From positions 1-64,000 of IMG/VR virus record IMGVR_UViG_3300017917_002765: a stretch of 64,000 nucleotides of DNA. One strand, given 5' to 3'. The DNA comes from a virus. Both the position numbers and the translations under genes were made by a program. The notes below the pieces were generated by a model that was not told the origin of the DNA, ran no database searches, and saw only the letters and a program-made list of their open reading frames with translations. Shown piece by piece: positions 31,512 through 40,175 of this stretch. Each line of letters starts with the position of its first letter. The first letter of the stretch is position 1.

Positions 31512-31808
31512 TTATTCTTCTTCAATAGGAAAACAAAAGTCTTCCATTTCTTCATCACTAAATTGTTGTAGGTACAAATTAAGATTTGTTTTAAAATCAT
31601 AATCAAAGTCAATCAATTCATTTGTTAATTCTTCCCATTCACCAAACTTCAAAGCAAATTCTTTTAAATTTTTATCAATCTTAGCCACGTATTCATAAAA
31701 AGACCAAAAAGATATTTCAATAAATGTATTATCAATTAGAAAACACCTAAAATAACTTTCTTCTTTTTCTGTGAATACGAATTCATAATTTCGAATTAGG
31801 TTTATCAT
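31512..31808 (-). CDS. Hypothetical protein
   Basis: 98 residues (MINLIRNYEFVFTEKEESYF...), acidic, ending FSDEEMEDFCFPIEEE. Ends 2 nt from the Asp-like tRNA, so both are probably made from one transcript. Not recognised. Confidence 0.6.
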   Translation of the reverse strand: MINLIRNYEFVFTEKEESYFRCFLIDNTFIEISFWSFYEYVAKIDKNLKEFALKFGEWEELTNELIDFDYDFKTNLNLYLQQFSDEEMEDFCFPIEEE

Positions 31809-31874
31809 ACTTTTTTAATACAAAAATACTAAAAAATTTTATACCAAACAACTATATTTTATCCAAATAATTAG

Positions 31875-31948
31875 TGGAGAGTTGGGGAATTGAACCCCAC
31901 ACACGATGATTGCAAATCATTGTCGCCAGCCTTGGTACATGACTCCCC
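31875..31948 (-). tRNA. tRNA-Ala(UGC)
   Basis: Acceptor GGGGAGT/ACTCTCC has the G3-U70 pair that marks Ala. Anticodon loop TTTGCAA, T-loop TTCAATT, discriminator A. Confidence 0.85.
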
Positions 31949-31979
31949 GTTAAAAACTAAATAGGTCTTCGTCTCTCCT

Positions 31980-32051
31980 AGCTGGCCCACAAAGCCCGAC
32001 TCGAACGGGAATGCTAGCAACCCAATCCAGCTTGCCCAAAAGGGTATTTAG
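31980..32051 (-). pseudogene. tRNA-like remnant inside a structured spacer
   Basis: A T-arm (CCCG TTCGAGT CGGG) and an AGCTGG/CCAGCT outer stem are present, but no acceptable anticodon arm. It is enclosed by CTAAATA/TATTTAG. Probably a decayed tRNA or a tRNA-shaped spacer. Confidence 0.4.
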
Positions 32052-32057
32052 TTTTTG

Positions 32058-32129
32058 CGGTCTATAAGGGAATCGAACCCTTACCACATCATAGACAGTG
32101 ATGTATCCTAGCCATTGGACCAATAGACC
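32058..32129 (-). tRNA. tRNA-Asp(GUC)
   Basis: Acceptor GGTCTAT/ATAGACC, discriminator G, anticodon stem CATCA/TGATG, loop CTGTCTA, T-loop TTCGATT. Confidence 0.93.
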
Positions 32130-32139
32130 GTATTAAAAG

Positions 32140-32211
32140 TAGCCCCAACGGGAATCGAACCCGTCTTTTTAGGTTGAAAACCTAACGTCCTAACCGATAG
32201 ACGATAGGGCC
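32140..32211 (-). tRNA. tRNA-Glu(UUC)
   Basis: Acceptor GGCCCTA/TGGGGCT, anticodon stem TTAGG/CCTAA, loop TTTTCAA, T-arm ACGGG TTCGATT CCCGT. Confidence 0.92.
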
Positions 32212-32217
32212 ATTTTG

Positions 32218-32290
32218 TGGTGAGAAAGGGTGTCGAACCCTTATCTCTGGTTTTTCAGACCAGCGCATAGACCACCTTTGCTATCTCACC
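32218..32290 (-). tRNA. tRNA-Phe(GAA)
   Basis: Acceptor GGTGAGA/TCTCACC, anticodon stem CTGGT/ACCAG, loop CTGAAAA, T-arm AAGGG TTCGACA CCCTT. Confidence 0.93.
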
Positions 32291-32304
32291 ATATTTTAAA
32301 ACAA

Positions 32305-32334
32305 AAAAGCTTGGTCATTTCTGGCCAAGCTTTT
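32305..32334 (-). terminator. Attenuator-type terminator, array 2
   Basis: AAGCTTGG/CCAAGCTT stem then a T-run on the minus strand; 24 nt after the mini-ORF stop, just before tRNA-Phe. Confidence 0.8.
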
Positions 32335-32357
32335 CATCTATTTATTAAACTTTGAGT

Positions 32358-32450
32358 TTACTTTTTAGACAATAGTTGACCACCTAGGCTTTTATCAGCC
32401 TCGGCTGCGAATTCAAACGCAAAATCAAATATGTTAGCAAAAGTTCTCAT
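32358..32450 (-). CDS. Leader mini-ORF of tRNA array 2 (F/A/D/E codons)
   Basis: 30 codons from ATG 32450. Codons 8-19 read FDFAFEFAAEAD, only Phe, Ala, Asp and Glu. The array behind it encodes tRNA-Phe, -Glu, -Asp and -Ala and nothing else that is intact. Same order of promoter, mini-ORF, terminator and tRNAs as at 28.6, 36.7 and 55.6 kb. Inferred leader peptide. Confidence 0.75.
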   Translation of the reverse strand: MRTFANIFDFAFEFAAEADKSLGGQLLSKK

Positions 32451-32496
32451 TGTTTTTGTTTTTAATTAAATATCTACTTGTTTTAAAAAGTTATTG

Positions 32497-32527
32497 CAAA
32501 TGTACTAAGTATTTTTGAATTTGTCAA
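32497..32527 (-). promoter_or_regulatory. Promoter of tRNA array 2
   Basis: TTG, 20 nt, TACATTTG, with the same TTGACAAATT start as array 1. Confidence 0.8.
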
Positions 32528-32540
32528 GTTTTTTGTAAAA

Positions 32541-33572
32541 TTATTTTAATATACCAACTAGAGTTGCAATCGAATTAACTAATTTTATATAAACACCACT
32601 AGGTTGTGTATCAATATCTTCTATACTTTGACCAGCTAAATTATAATAATAAACTCTTTTAATATAATCATCAAACTTTACAGATACCACATTTGAATAT
32701 ACAAAATTACCGTCAAAATCAACTTGTTTTAAACGATAATAATAAGTATTACCTTTTATAACTTCAAAATCATCAAAAGAATATGATTTTAAAGTACTAG
32801 AGTTCCCATGACCATTAACCCATCCAACTAATTCAAAATAAGATGAATTCAAACTTCTTTGGATTTCAAAACCATTATTATTGACCTCAGAATTTGTTTT
32901 CCAAGTTAAATGTGAATATTTATTTTCTATATTTTCAGCATTGAAAGATGAAAGACTTACAGGTAATGCTGTTCCTGAATTAATTAAAGTCCATTTACGA
33001 TTAGAAGCAAAACCTATGGTGTCTGTGGAAGAACCAATACTATATAAAGCTGTCGATGAATTTACCCAAACACTTGATGGATTATAATAATTTAAAACCA
33101 AATCATTGTAGTTATATGGTATATCATTTATATCATAAGTTAAAGTTACGGTAGCAACTGGTTTGGTTGTAAAATTTGATAAATCTATTGTCCAATATCT
33201 ATTAATACTACTAGAATTATAATACGAAGTATTTGATGTAACAGCTGTATCAACGTTAGAAAATTTTATTGAGCTTCCATCACCAGCATTTGTAATGTTT
33301 AAATAAATTGGTAAATAAACGCTTGAATATGATATAAATGGTACAATATATGTTCCTTTATTATTTTGTATATTCCATTCAACAAAACCACCCATTGTAT
33401 CTGGCACATAAAACCCACCACCAGATGAATAAATTGATGACACGCTTGTATCACAAACATAAACGTTACCACCAGATTTTAAAGTAATATAAGATTGGTT
33501 ATCTATAAAAATTGATTGTGCATTGATGAAAGCACAAATCAAAACAAACATAAATGTGATTAACTTTTTCAT
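32541..33572 (-). CDS. Secreted protein with T9SS-like C-terminal domain
   Basis: 343 residues. Signal peptide MKKLITFMFVLICAFINAQ. Beta-rich Ser/Thr/Tyr-rich body. Residues about 210-300 look like a fibronectin III-type module (LTWKTNSEVNNNGFEIQRSL ... YYYRLKQVDFDG) typical of Bacteroidota secreted proteins. The end (YYNLAGQSIEDIDTQPSGVY) matches the type A T9SS sorting domain pattern. Possibly exported by the host T9SS or derived from a host gene. Confidence 0.75.
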   Translation of the reverse strand: MKKLITFMFVLICAFINAQSIFIDNQSYITLKSGGNVYVCDTSVSSIYSSGGGFYVPDTMGGFVEWNIQNNKGTYIVPFISYSSVYLPIYLNITNAGDGSSIKFSNVDTAVTSNTSYYNSSSINRYWTIDLSNFTTKPVATVTLTYDINDIPYNYNDLVLNYYNPSSVWVNSSTALYSIGSSTDTIGFASNRKWTLINSGTALPVSLSSFNAENIENKYSHLTWKTNSEVNNNGFEIQRSLNSSYFELVGWVNGHGNSSTLKSYSFDDFEVIKGNTYYYRLKQVDFDGNFVYSNVVSVKFDDYIKRVYYYNLAGQSIEDIDTQPSGVYIKLVNSIATLVGILK

Positions 33573-33574
33573 AA

Positions 33575-34921
33575 TTAATTCCTAATAATTAATACGTGTA
33601 AGCTACCTTGTCTAGCAGCTGTATTAGCTGATGAAACGTTAGCACTAACACCAGCAGTATAAACGGTTCTAACGTCAATTGTGTGTGAACCAGCACTTAA
33701 AGCTTGAAATGATGTTAATGTCCATTGATTACCTGTATTTGTAACATTTGAGCCAGAACCTGAATTAGCCGCAGTAACTCTTGTATAACTACCATTTGTT
33801 GGATATGAGCCATCAATGAATATTGCAAAATCTAATGTAGAATACCCAGTACTAGATGTGCTGTTTGTATTAAATGTACCATCAGTATAAATCATAACAA
33901 AACAATTTGAAGGTATCGTAAGTGTTGTTGTTAGACCTGGTATTGTGGTAAATGTTGTTGTAGATGTTGTAACCAATAATGTAGAACTACCGTAAACTGA
34001 TGTTACTGAATTTCCAAGTGCAGACCATGATAAACCACCAGAACCATCATTTCTAAGAAAAGTATTTGCTGTGCCTTGAGCTGTTGGTAGCGTCATTGAA
34101 TATGAAGTTGTAGTTGTGCCACCGTTAATCGTTACGGTATTGCTATTGGTTGAATTAGCGAATCTTAAACTTCCATCAATAGCACTGGCATTATTACCTA
34201 ATATAAAACCTGTATAGTTAGGTGAAGCAGTAGAGGAAAATCTACCTAATTCTTTATTGGCCACCACAAAACCAAATGAATTGGTCCCAGACCTATAAAT
34301 GCCAGAGTTAGCGTCATTATTAAATCTAATAGCTGGTGTTCCTGTACCACCGTCATTAACTATAACCCCACTATTTGTTTTTATGGCTCCAACAACATCC
34401 AATTTAACACTTGGTGAAGTGGTGCCTATACCAACTGAAGTCCCATCATTATAAATGTTTGAATTGTTTAACACCCACTGAGTCCCATCCCAATATGTTG
34501 TATTACCAGTTGCAGCACCAGAACCTATTAAACCAGTAGCTCCTTGGTTACCCTGTGCACCAGTAGCTCCTTGATTACCCTGTGGGCCAGTAGGACCTTG
34601 ATTACCTGTGGGACCTTGTGGACCTGTAGGCCCCTGTGCACCTGTAGGACCTTGATTACCTGTAGGACCCTGTACACCTGTAGGACCTTGATTACCTGTG
34701 GGACCTTGTGCCCCAACATTTCCATTTATTATTGGTAATCTGATTACTTTTCCAGTATTTGTAACCCCAATGTATTGGGAGTCTAGACCACTTACACCTC
34801 TTATTGTTAAGTCTCCATTAATATCAAGTGTTGTTTGTGGTGAATTTGTGTTTATACCCACATTTTGAGCAAAAACATTAATCGTTAATAAAACGAAAAG
34901 GATTGATAAAATTTTTTTCAT
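33575..34921 (-). CDS. Collagen-like fibre protein with signal peptide
   Basis: 448 residues. Signal peptide [19 protein letters not shown]; then [20 protein letters not shown] typical of Bacteroidota and phage fibre stalks; a collagen-like run of Gly-X-Y triplets ([10 protein letters not shown]) at about 75-133; a second [19 protein letters not shown] stalk motif; and a C-terminal Ser/Thr-rich beta domain. Resembles tail-fibre or surface-adhesin proteins. The cleavable signal is unusual for a virion protein. Pairs with 32541, 2 nt away. Confidence 0.75.
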   Translation of the reverse strand: MKKILSILFVLLTINVFAQNVGINTNSPQTTLDINGDLTIRGVSGLDSQYIGVTNTGKVIRLPIINGNVGAQGPTGNQGPTGVQGPTGNQGPTGAQGPTGPQGPTGNQGPTGPQGNQGATGAQGNQGATGLIGSGAATGNTTYWDGTQWVLNNSNIYNDGTSVGIGTTSPSVKLDVVGAIKTNSGVIVNDGGTGTPAIRFNNDANSGIYRSGTNSFGFVVANKELGRFSSTASPNYTGFILGNNASAIDGSLRFANSTNSNTVTINGGTTTTSYSMTLPTAQGTANTFLRNDGSGGLSWSALGNSVTSVYGSSTLLVTTSTTTFTTIPGLTTTLTIPSNCFVMIYTDGTFNTNSTSSTGYSTLDFAIFIDGSYPTNGSYTRVTAANSGSGSNVTNTGNQWTLTSFQALSAGSHTIDVRTVYTAGVSANVSSANTAARQGSLHVLIIRN

Positions 34922-34962
34922 GTCTGATTTTTATCATAAGTATATTAAATAATTCAACTAAG

Positions 34963-35301
34963 TCAAATATTTGATATATTTTTATTAATAATTTTTTTTA
35001 ATTTTTTTTGAGTTAACAATTCTAATAAGACATCCCCATGACATGGTTTTGGTTTACAAAAACATCCAAGGGTTTTCCCTTCAAGTTCATCCAAAGAGTC
35101 CATTAACTCTGGTGTATTTAAAATGTATTCTTTATATTTTGAAATTGCCTCTTCTGATGTTTCTACAATTTCAGAAGCTAGTGTTTCTTTATCTCGTATT
35201 GTCGTGTATGGATTCCCCCATTTTGACCCCCTTCCAATATATACATCATATGATTGTTTGTTTATATTAACAACCTTTGTAACAGAATTTGTATTAACCA
35301 C
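34963..35301 (-). CDS. DUF4326 protein
   Basis: 112 residues. YIGRGSKWGNPYTTIRDKET and LGCFCKPKPCHGDVLLELL are the family signatures, with two Cys and one His that could bind metal. Widespread in phages; no activity is known to me. Confidence 0.8.
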   Translation of the reverse strand: MVNTNSVTKVVNINKQSYDVYIGRGSKWGNPYTTIRDKETLASEIVETSEEAISKYKEYILNTPELMDSLDELEGKTLGCFCKPKPCHGDVLLELLTQKKLKKIINKNISNI

Positions 35302-35307
35302 TAAAAA

Positions 35308-35682
35308 TTATTTGTTTTTAGAAAATATCCAAGTGAAAAAAATATGAAAAATAAACGTAAATACTGGATAACACAATAATAACCATGGGTTTAATGTAGC
35401 AATCGTTAAAGATATTATTAAAGAAAATTCTCTAATTAATCCAAATAAATGCCAAGCATCTGTTAATGAAACAAAAATTGTTGTGCTTCCAATGAAAGCT
35501 TCACCCTGTTTTGGGTCCCCGTTTTTATATTTTCTTTTCCAAGAAGTTTTAGGATTCCAAAAATCACCTAAATCCTTAAAAATACTTTTTGAAAAATGAA
35601 ATTGTATTTTATCTTGAATTGCTTTACATATACCAGAAACAATTACAAAAAAGAATACCAAAATATATTGCCAAATTTCCAC
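35308..35682 (-). CDS. Membrane protein
   Basis: 124 residues with TM segments at the start (YILVFFFVIVSGICKAI) and about 85-118. The middle loop FWNPKTSWKRKYKNGDPKQG is conserved-looking and polar. Family not recognised. Confidence 0.65.
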   Translation of the reverse strand: MEIWQYILVFFFVIVSGICKAIQDKIQFHFSKSIFKDLGDFWNPKTSWKRKYKNGDPKQGEAFIGSTTIFVSLTDAWHLFGLIREFSLIISLTIATLNPWLLLCYPVFTFIFHIFFTWIFSKNK

Positions 35683-35688
35683 AATATT

Positions 35689-35964
35689 TTATTTTTTTAG
35701 ATATTCATTATATAATGTCCTTACAATCAAACCAATAAAACAAATCGCAAAGATGCAAATTGGCCAAATCCATGACATATTTTCTAACCATTGAAAATCT
35801 CCAGAATTTCTTTTTTCAATTGGTATAGAAATAAAAATTAACCATGGTGTCATCATCAATAAAAATATAGGTATCATTATTGATAAACCAATAAATGTTA
35901 CATTTGAACTTTTCTCACTAAAGAAAAAATATATAGATTCAATAAATTTTTTTTTAATTTTCAT
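35689..35964 (-). CDS. Small membrane protein
   Basis: 91 residues, two TM helices (FIGLSIMIPIFLLMMTPWLI and WIWPICIFAICFIGLIV). Adjacent to another membrane protein gene. Confidence 0.6.
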   Translation of the reverse strand: MKIKKKFIESIYFFFSEKSSNVTFIGLSIMIPIFLLMMTPWLIFISIPIEKRNSGDFQWLENMSWIWPICIFAICFIGLIVRTLYNEYLKK

Positions 35965-36011
35965 AACGTATTTTTATAATAAATATTTTGATTAATAAAG
36001 AAAGTCTAAAG

Positions 36012-36093
36012 TAGGGATAGAGGGACTCGAACCCCCACGCCTTTCGGCACTACATCCTAAGTGTAGCGTGTCTACCAATTCCACCATATCCCC
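36012..36093 (-). tRNA. tRNA-Leu(UAG)
   Basis: Acceptor GGGGATA/TATCCCT, anticodon stem CTACA/TGTAG, loop CTTAGGA, class II arm, D-loop with TTGGTAGAC. Confidence 0.93.
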
Positions 36094-36149
36094 ATAGAGT
36101 GTAGTAGCTGGTACCTAGCTTGTGGTTACTACACATTTTATCCACTTTG

Positions 36150-36233
36150 TAGCCAAGGAGGGAATCGAACCCCCACGCCCTTTCGAGCACCAGATTTTGA
36201 GTCTGGCGTGTCTACCTGTTCCACCACTTGGCC
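36150..36233 (-). tRNA. tRNA-Leu(CAA)
   Basis: Acceptor GGCCAAG/CTTGGCT, anticodon stem CCAGA/TCTGG, loop CTCAAAA, class II arm. Confidence 0.93.
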
Positions 36234-36309
36234 ATTTCGGAAGGCGTACTCATTAGAGATACTTCCGTCAGTTACGTTGCTTTCGCAAGAGGCTTTACTG
36301 AGCACCATG

Positions 36310-36395
36310 TACCGAGAGTGGGACTCGAACCCACACGACCTTTTAGGGTCACAGCATTTTAAGTGCTGCGTGTCTACCTGTTCCACCATCTCGGC
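36310..36395 (-). tRNA. tRNA-Leu(UAA)
   Basis: Acceptor GCCGAGA/TCTCGGT, anticodon stem CAGCA/TGCTG, loop CTTAAAA, class II arm GACCCTAAAAGGTC. Confidence 0.93.
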
Positions 36396-36455
36396 ATTAC
36401 GTTACAAAGGTACAAATAATTATCTTATTTTGCAAATCCTATGCAACTTTTTTTG

Positions 36456-36540
36456 TAGGTCCACCCAGATTCGAACTGGGATTATACTTCTCGTCTCCAC
36501 TTTGTAAGAGTGGGATGTTTAGCCATTACACCATGGACCT
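36456..36540 (-). tRNA. tRNA-Val(UAC) with long variable region
   Basis: Acceptor AGGTCCA/TGGACCT, anticodon stem CCACT/AGTGG, loop CTTACAA, T-arm CCCAG TTCGAAT CTGGG. Variable region about 16 nt instead of 5. Confidence 0.88.
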
Positions 36541-36549
36541 ATTTTATTG

Positions 36550-36621
36550 AGTCCCCAATTGGATTTGAACCAATGTAAGAGATTTTGCAGACCTCTGCCT
36601 AAGCCACTCGACCATAGGGAC
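36550..36621 (-). tRNA. tRNA-Cys(GCA)
   Basis: Acceptor GTCCCTA/TGGGGAC, discriminator T, anticodon stem GAGGT/ATCTC, loop CTGCAAA, T-loop TTCAAAT. Confidence 0.9.
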
Positions 36622-36627
36622 ATAAAA

Positions 36628-36654
36628 AAAGCCTATCTTTTTAGGATAGGCTTT
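36628..36654 (-). terminator. Attenuator-type terminator, array 3
   Basis: AAAGCCTATC/GATAGGCTTT stem with a T-run on the minus strand; 29 nt after the mini-ORF stop, just before tRNA-Cys. Confidence 0.8.
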
Positions 36655-36682
36655 CTAGTATTTTCAGTTTATGATTACTTAC

Positions 36683-36757
36683 TTAACAAGCAAAGCCCAC
36701 CCAGTCTGCTACTAGCAAACATAAGACAAGGACTAAATTTGTTAATGACGTTTTCAT
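36683..36757 (-). CDS. Leader mini-ORF of tRNA array 3 (L/V/C codons)
   Basis: 24 codons from ATG 36757. Codons 8-16 read LVLVLCLLV; overall 6 Leu, 4 Val and 2 Cys. The Leu codons include TTA, TTG, CTA and CTT, matching the three tRNA-Leu (UAA, CAA, UAG); Val and Cys tRNAs complete the array. It also looks like a membrane helix, but the exact match to the array and the same layout as three other units favour a leader peptide. Confidence 0.75.
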   Translation of the reverse strand: MKTSLTNLVLVLCLLVADWVGFAC

Positions 36758-36786
36758 TGTTTTTTGTCGTTTTTAATAAATATACA

Positions 36787-36817
36787 CAAAGGTACAAAAA
36801 GTTTTTCAATTTGTCAA
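36787..36817 (-). promoter_or_regulatory. Promoter of tRNA array 3
   Basis: TTG, 20 nt, TACCTTTG, with TTGACAAATTGAAAAA start shared with array 1. Confidence 0.85.
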
Positions 36818-36857
36818 GTTTTTTAAAAGAAAAAATGTATTTATAGATAAAAAGTGT

Positions 36858-37601
36858 ATGAAAATACTTGAAACCTATAATACCATTTTAAAAGAAGCTG
36901 AAATAGAAGCTTGTGTTAAAAAGTTTGGTTATGAGCTTTTTGGTGATGAATTAGGCGGCAAGGAAAAAAATACTGGAATTGAAAATAAGTATCTTGATGA
37001 CATACGAGATTTTACTGATAATAAATATGGTCAAGAAATAGACCCAGATTTTGTAAAAGCTATCAAAACATTAAAATCTTGCGCTCAACAATATCCAGAA
37101 ATTCTTATTCCAGACAAAACAAAAGTATATCGTGGTTTAACAATACCAATTAAAACATTTGTTGAAAAAAAGACATTCATAGATTTGAATAAACCCTTTC
37201 CTTACACATACACAGCCAAAAGTAAAATTCAAAGTTGGTCTACAAACTTTGATGCCGCTTCAATTTTTGGTAACCATGATATGCTAAATGAATATGCAGC
37301 TACTTTAAACATAGCTGATTATCAAACACCAGAAGCTAGAAAAAAATTATTGGGGGATGTAATTGATAATAATTTAAGAGCAGCTTTTGTTCTTGAGTAC
37401 CAAACCAATTCAAGCGAATTTATCTTTAAAGCTAATTACTTTAGAATTCTATCAAGAGCTTATCATGAAGACGAAGTTATTAGGTTGACAAACAAACCTA
37501 TTAATGTTTTGGCCAAATTTAATGACCATACAGATGTATTTTTAACTTACAAAAGCATTCAGCTTATACGTATTATTAATAAAGCAATATCTGAGCTTTA
37601 A
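36858..37601 (+). CDS. ADP-ribosyltransferase (Alt/ModA-like)
   Basis: 247 residues, rightward. R-S-E class motifs in order: VYRGLTIP (Arg, about 93-100), QSWSTNFDAASIFGN (STS-like, about 119-133) and YHEDEVIRL (ExE, about 211-219). Such enzymes move ADP-ribose from NAD to host proteins such as RNA polymerase. T4 Alt is packaged and injected. The N-terminus MKILETYNTILKEAEIE is T4-like (short helix, then an xEAE processing-type site). Confidence 0.8.
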   Translation: MKILETYNTILKEAEIEACVKKFGYELFGDELGGKEKNTGIENKYLDDIRDFTDNKYGQEIDPDFVKAIKTLKSCAQQYPEILIPDKTKVYRGLTIPIKTFVEKKTFIDLNKPFPYTYTAKSKIQSWSTNFDAASIFGNHDMLNEYAATLNIADYQTPEARKKLLGDVIDNNLRAAFVLEYQTNSSEFIFKANYFRILSRAYHEDEVIRLTNKPINVLAKFNDHTDVFLTYKSIQLIRIINKAISEL

Positions 37602-37638
37602 ACTTTACTTATCTAAACCCTTAGAATAATTTGTTACT

Positions 37639-37965
37639 ATGGGATACGTATACCTTTTACTAGAAGTAGACAAAGATGGGAATGAACGCCATAAAATTGG
37701 TTTCTCTAAAAACCATCCAGATAAAAGAGTAAAACAGTTAGCTACTGGTAACTCTAATGTTATTAGTGTCTTGAACTACTATGAAACCAAAAACTACAGG
37801 AAAATAGAAAAATGGTTACATAGTGATTTTAGACAACAAAAAACAGAATCAGACAATGAATGGTTTACACTTACAAATGACCAAGTTTTTGGTTTCTTAG
37901 ATAGGTGCAAATGGATAGACGAAACAGTTACAATGCTTTTGGAACAGAACCCTTTTTATAAATGA
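37639..37965 (+). CDS. T5orf172-type (GIY-YIG related) domain protein
   Basis: 108 residues. GYVYLLLEVDKDGNERHKIG ... DKRVKQLATGN ... YETKNYRKIEKWLHSDF is the T5orf172/Mug113 pattern. Possible nuclease, free-standing. Follows the ART gene by 37 nt on the same strand. Confidence 0.75.
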   Translation: MGYVYLLLEVDKDGNERHKIGFSKNHPDKRVKQLATGNSNVISVLNYYETKNYRKIEKWLHSDFRQQKTESDNEWFTLTNDQVFGFLDRCKWIDETVTMLLEQNPFYK

Positions 37966-37967
37966 GT

Positions 37968-38486
37968 TTAATTAAACAATTCCTTATATAGTTTCAAAAA
38001 CTCTTTCTTAGCCTTATTGGGGTTCCAACATTCAAATTCTTTGTTGTCATTAACCGCCAAATTTTCCCATTCAATCAATAGCATTTTTCTATCAATCCTT
38101 TTAACATTGGTATTCAACGGCCATTCCAAATCATACTTTTCAAAGATAACTGTCATCAGCTTATTTTCATAAGCCTTGTATTCACCCATTCTGGCTTTGA
38201 TTGGTGTCGGCATGTCTAAAAGATATGCTTCACTTGCGTCATGTAACAAAGCCTTCTTTTTGTCTTTCTTTGACTTCGCTAGTCTAGCACATAATACACT
38301 GTGTTGCGCAACAGAGTAATGGCGATTTAGATGACCACCAAATCTAGGCAGTCTTGACAGAGCATGTGCGATGTCTTCAATTTTAATCGTGTCTGGGTTT
38401 GTATCAAATACGTTTACAAATGCTCCAGAGCTTGTTCTAATGCTACCTTCTGGAGCACCATCAATATTAGTATTATTTTTTTTCAT
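37968..38486 (-). CDS. HD-domain phosphohydrolase (YfbR/DatZ size class)
   Basis: 172 residues. Metal ligands are visible in HYSVAQHSVLCARL (His), ALLHDASEAYLLDMPTPIK (His-Asp) and KRIDRKMLLIEW (Asp). Most likely a dNMP or dNTP phosphohydrolase. Convergent with 37639. Promoter TACCTTTG 38575-38582, TTG 38603-38605. A role as dATP hydrolase beside the PurA-like enzyme at 57828 is possible but unproven. Confidence 0.8.
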   Translation of the reverse strand: MKKNNTNIDGAPEGSIRTSSGAFVNVFDTNPDTIKIEDIAHALSRLPRFGGHLNRHYSVAQHSVLCARLAKSKKDKKKALLHDASEAYLLDMPTPIKARMGEYKAYENKLMTVIFEKYDLEWPLNTNVKRIDRKMLLIEWENLAVNDNKEFECWNPNKAKKEFLKLYKELFN

Positions 38487-38574
38487 TTTATCTGTTTTAT
38501 CTTTTTAAATAAACTTCAAAATCACTGTATATGTGTTTTTAAGTGCTCTACCTCCCATTATTATGTTATTTAAA

Positions 38575-38605
38575 CAAAGGTACGTAAAAGAAATCTAATT
38601 TCCAA
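38575..38605 (-). promoter_or_regulatory. Promoter for HD hydrolase gene
   Basis: TTG, 20 nt, TACCTTTG on the minus strand. Confidence 0.7.
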
Positions 38606-38607
38606 AT

Positions 38608-39660
38608 TTAAACGTTTAAATTTGCTTTTTCAATGATTTCACTGGCAGAATACTTACCTTTTAAAGAGTCAGCGAAGTAAATTTTATCAATAGTCATACC
38701 TTTTGTTAATTTAGCAAGTTCTTCATCGCCAAGGATAGATAGTCTTGTCTCATAAGAAGGTGGTGTTATTTCCCTAACAAATTTAAACCTAGATGAGCGT
38801 AATTTAATTGAATCGTCAATCTTGTTTATATCATTAGCTGTCATGATAAATACAACTTGTTTGTAATCATTGTAAATGCCATCTAATGCATTTATTACAG
38901 CATCAAATGTAAACTTTACGTTTTCATTTTTTAAAATGCACTCTCTCTTGTTAAAATAGTTATCAAAATCTTCAAATAAAACGATACATTTTTCTGGTAT
39001 TGAACTGAACATCAATAATATGTCTAGGTTGCTAAAATCAGGGCTAAAATAAATGGTATAAATAGGTAACGAAAACTTTTGAGATAAATACTTTACAAGC
39101 CTTGTCTTGCCTGTACCTGGTTTACCATACAATAAACAACCAGTCTTTGATTTCTTATGCGATAACATATCTTGTATATCAGCTTCAATGTCTTCATACA
39201 AATGTTTATCAATAGTTATATTAGGTTCAGCGACAACTATCTCACCTAATTTATCAGAACCATAAGGCTGTAGCAACATGACATTGATGCTATCATTCAC
39301 TTTTGAAGCCTCTATGATATAGTCTTTTACCTTCTGTTTTTGCCATCTAAAAAAATAAATTTCAGATACTATATCTTTGCTTTGCCATCCAGCATTTAAA
39401 AGTCTTTCGTTTCTTTTAAAAAAAATAAAACACCCATCCAAAACGCAAAACACTTCATAAATTGAGGGGTACTTCTTGTTTAGTGAGATTTCGTTATTCA
39501 ATTCAAACTTTAATTTTGATTCTTCTCTAATTTTTTCAATTAGTATTTTGCTTAAGTTATCATCTAACCTACAACTTTGAGAAATTATAAACTTAAAGAA
39601 AGCCCAAATAGAAAAAAGCGTAGATGCTACTACACCAATAATAGATAGAAATGTTGTCAT
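38608..39660 (-). CDS. Membrane-anchored AAA ATPase (BCS1-like)
   Basis: 350 residues. N-terminal TM helix (FLSIIGVVASTLFSIWAFFK), a middle domain, then AAA core: Walker A LLYGKPGTGKTRLV (about 177-190), Walker B CIVLFEDFDNYF, sensor IMTANDINKID and RSSRFKFVREI. Anchoring and core resemble Bcs1-type ATPases. Overlaps the 2H gene by 4 nt. Confidence 0.8.
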   Translation of the reverse strand: MTTFLSIIGVVASTLFSIWAFFKFIISQSCRLDDNLSKILIEKIREESKLKFELNNEISLNKKYPSIYEVFCVLDGCFIFFKRNERLLNAGWQSKDIVSEIYFFRWQKQKVKDYIIEASKVNDSINVMLLQPYGSDKLGEIVVAEPNITIDKHLYEDIEADIQDMLSHKKSKTGCLLYGKPGTGKTRLVKYLSQKFSLPIYTIYFSPDFSNLDILLMFSSIPEKCIVLFEDFDNYFNKRECILKNENVKFTFDAVINALDGIYNDYKQVVFIMTANDINKIDDSIKLRSSRFKFVREITPPSYETRLSILGDEELAKLTKGMTIDKIYFADSLKGKYSASEIIEKANLNV

Positions 39661-40175
39661 ATAAATCCTTTTTTTACTAATCTGTGTATGTATTGAGAAT
39701 GGAACAAATTCTTATCATTCGCATAACCAATTGTTAAATGCAGTCCCCAGAATGGCTTTCCTAAACCCAATTCAGCTCTTATACCGTGTAGTTCGTGACG
39801 GCTTTCCTCAGCAACCCTTAACCACCAGTGTTTATCATCTGTTTTAGGTGTCAATTCTACGGTTATTGGAACCGTTTGATTATCCCACTTAGCCTTTACC
39901 TTATTCCACATGTCATCAACTTCTTTTACAGATTTTTTACCGTTTTGAGTCAAGTCTCTAAGACTATCGTTGATGAATGAAATGTGACCACCACGCAATG
40001 GTTTATTAAGTTCAAGATTGAATCTCTTTTTAATAAACCAAGCGTAATAATCGGTTATATCCCCATTAAAATTAATCATGGCGATTCTTTTCCACGAGGC
40101 TTGATTACGGTGCTTTTTGGTTCTATCTTCTGGTTCAAACTTAATCTTACCACAAATAGTTACTTTGTCTTGCAT
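39657..40175 (-). CDS. 2H phosphoesterase-like protein (T4 gp57B type)
   Basis: 172 residues. Two H-x-S/T motifs: GGHISFIND and GLHLTIGYA, separated by the usual distance. Matches small phage 2H proteins like T4 57B. Probably acts on cyclic phosphate ends of RNA. One-base overlap with 40175-40900. Confidence 0.75.
   Translation of the reverse strand: MQDKVTICGKIKFEPEDRTKKHRNQASWKRIAMINFNGDITDYYAWFIKKRFNLELNKPLRGGHISFINDSLRDLTQNGKKSVKEVDDMWNKVKAKWDNQTVPITVELTPKTDDKHWWLRVAEESRHELHGIRAELGLGKPFWGLHLTIGYANDKNLFHSQYIHRLVKKGFI

Noticed and set aside
34528-34738. Frames on both strands within the collagen-like region
   Set aside because: By-products of the repetitive Gly-X-Y coding sequence.
36138-36507. 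Reading frames on both strands over the tRNA-Leu genes
   Set aside because: They are created by the conserved tRNA sequences; no promoter or independent support.
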